From assembly GCA_905371275.1 (NCBI GenBank), contig CAJPLH010000026.1, forward strand, positions 1-16,126: a DNA stretch of 16,126 bases, read 5' to 3'. Each line of letters begins with the position of its first letter. The stretch's first letter is position 1. Source of the stretch: Prevotellaceae bacterium. GTDB taxonomy: Bacteria > Bacteroidota > Bacteroidia > Bacteroidales > Bacteroidaceae. Shown here piece after piece: positions 15,341-16,126 of this stretch. Below the pieces are notes generated by a model, which was not told where the DNA came from, searched no databases, and saw only the letters and a program-made list of their open reading frames with translations. Position numbers and translations under genes: made by a program.

Positions 15341-16126
15341 TCATTGTAAACTGTCTGCCTGCTGTTGGAGTTGTTGTATCTCCGCTCGATAAGGCGTCAC
15401 CACCACATTCACATCTCTCAAGTTCGCAAAGTCAGTACCGAGCACAATGTCCAAACGATAACTCTGACCATCTGATGAATTGCTTACTTTGTGCACTCTT
15501 CCCACAAAGATACCGGGAGGGAACACGGAAGAATAGCCCGAAGTCTCAATCACACTTCCCTTTCGTGCCTTTGCATAGCGCGGCACATCGTCCAATTGCG
15601 CCATTCGCGTACTACCGCCATCCCATTGCAAGTAACCAAAATAGTTCTTTCCGCGCACACGACAAGAAATACTTGATTTGGTGTGCGTCACAGGAATCAC
15701 CAAAGCATAGTTTTCTCCCACCAAATAGACAATGCCGATGACACCACCGCCACCCACAACACCCATTTCGGGTTTGATGCCGTCTTTTCGTCCGCGGTTG
15801 ATCACCAAATATCCATCGTGTCCACGGCGCACCCCATTGCTCACCACGCGTGCAGGAAGCAATTGGAAACCCGACAACTCTTGCATCACCTTTCTTTCTG
15901 TAAATGTCGTGTCGTGTGTCGCAGAATCCAAAGCAGCGCGCAACGCGGCATTTTCTTGTTGCAATTTCGTGTTCTCCGTGGTGAGAAGCGTGTTGATATC
16001 CCCCAATTTGAAATACGCTTCGAGTGCAGCATACGACTCATTCACTTTTGCCGCACTCTCATTGGCCGCAGTGTTCCACACACTCCCTTGGAAGTTGTTA
16101 AACCGAAAAAGGAATGTCAAACTAAT
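15341..16126 (-). CDS. mreC: Rod shape-determining protein MreC, 5' end cut by window
   Basis: The visible 261 residues run off the right edge; the frame is still open at 16126 (ISLTFLFRFNNFQGSV), so the N-terminal membrane anchor is only partly present and the start codon lies outside. After the anchor comes a coiled coil (NTKLQQENAALRAAL) followed by a two-lobed beta-barrel region (NRGRKDGIKPEMGVVGGGGV ... PPGIFVGRVHKV), the usual MreC layout. MreC is a periplasmic scaffold that activates the PBP2-RodA pair. It ends QADSLQ before a TGA at 15341. mreB is expected immediately upstream, beyond the window. Confidence 0.94.
   Translation of the reverse strand: MSLTFLFRFNNFQGSVWNTAANESAAKVNESYAALEAYFKLGDINTLLTTENTKLQQENAALRAALDSATHDTTFTERKVMQELSGFQLLPARVVSNGVRRGHDGYLVINRGRKDGIKPEMGVVGGGGVIGIVYLVGENYALVIPVTHTKSSISCRVRGKNYFGYLQWDGGSTRMAQLDDVPRYAKARKGSVIETSGYSSVFPPGIFVGRVHKVSNSSDGQSYRLDIVLGTDFANLRDVNVVVTPYRAEIQQLQQQADSLQ

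Noticed and set aside
1..16126. tRNA, rRNA or other structured RNA genes
   Set aside because: I looked in the intergenic regions on both strands and saw no cloverleaf or rRNA-like sequence. A covariance-model search would be needed to exclude small RNAs.

Overview
The window looks like a chromosomal segment of a Bacteroidales bacterium, most likely Prevotellaceae (Prevotella or Alloprevotella-like). The reasons are: two subtilases ending in type IX secretion (T9SS) sorting domains, a BACON-type lipoprotein, long Bacteroidetes-style RodA and LptD proteins, a TAnnTTTG-type -7 box, and start codons without Shine-Dalgarno sequences. The assignment is inferred from protein families; no rRNA or tRNA gene is present to confirm it. 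Every supported gene lies on the minus strand, so transcription runs from position 16126 toward 1.

Positions 16126-9896 hold the cell-elongation operon. In transcription order it contains mreC (5' end cut by the window edge), mreD, mrdA (PBP2) and rodA (overlapping mrdA by 20 bases). A one-pass membrane protein of unknown function with GX3 repeats and an HD-domain hydrolase follow. These genes are closely spaced, and together MreC, MreD, PBP2 and RodA form the lateral-wall peptidoglycan synthesis machine. mreB is expected just beyond the right edge.

Positions 9890-5930 hold an lptD-like LPS-assembly outer-membrane protein, with its own candidate promoter and no ATG start before its signal sequence, followed by a BACON-domain lipoprotein.

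Positions 5929-923 hold two paralogous secreted S8 (subtilisin-like) proteases with T9SS C-terminal sorting domains. They are separate transcription units: a strong hairpin-plus-T-tract terminator lies between them, and a terminator-like hairpin sits in the leader of the first one.

Positions 1-922 contain no gene I can support and are the structurally richest part: six tandem 22-bp units with palindromic cores, one showing covarying base changes; an inverted-repeat element with a 23-bp perfect core and perfectly alternating purine-pyrimidine outer arms; a 65-nt polypyrimidine tract; and a terminator-like hairpin. Apart from this region, the window is conserved cell-envelope biogenesis plus secreted proteolysis. 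I do not see a clearly new multigene system. The best candidates for something undescribed are the repeat and inverted-repeat region at the left end and the GX3-repeat membrane protein inside the elongation operon.
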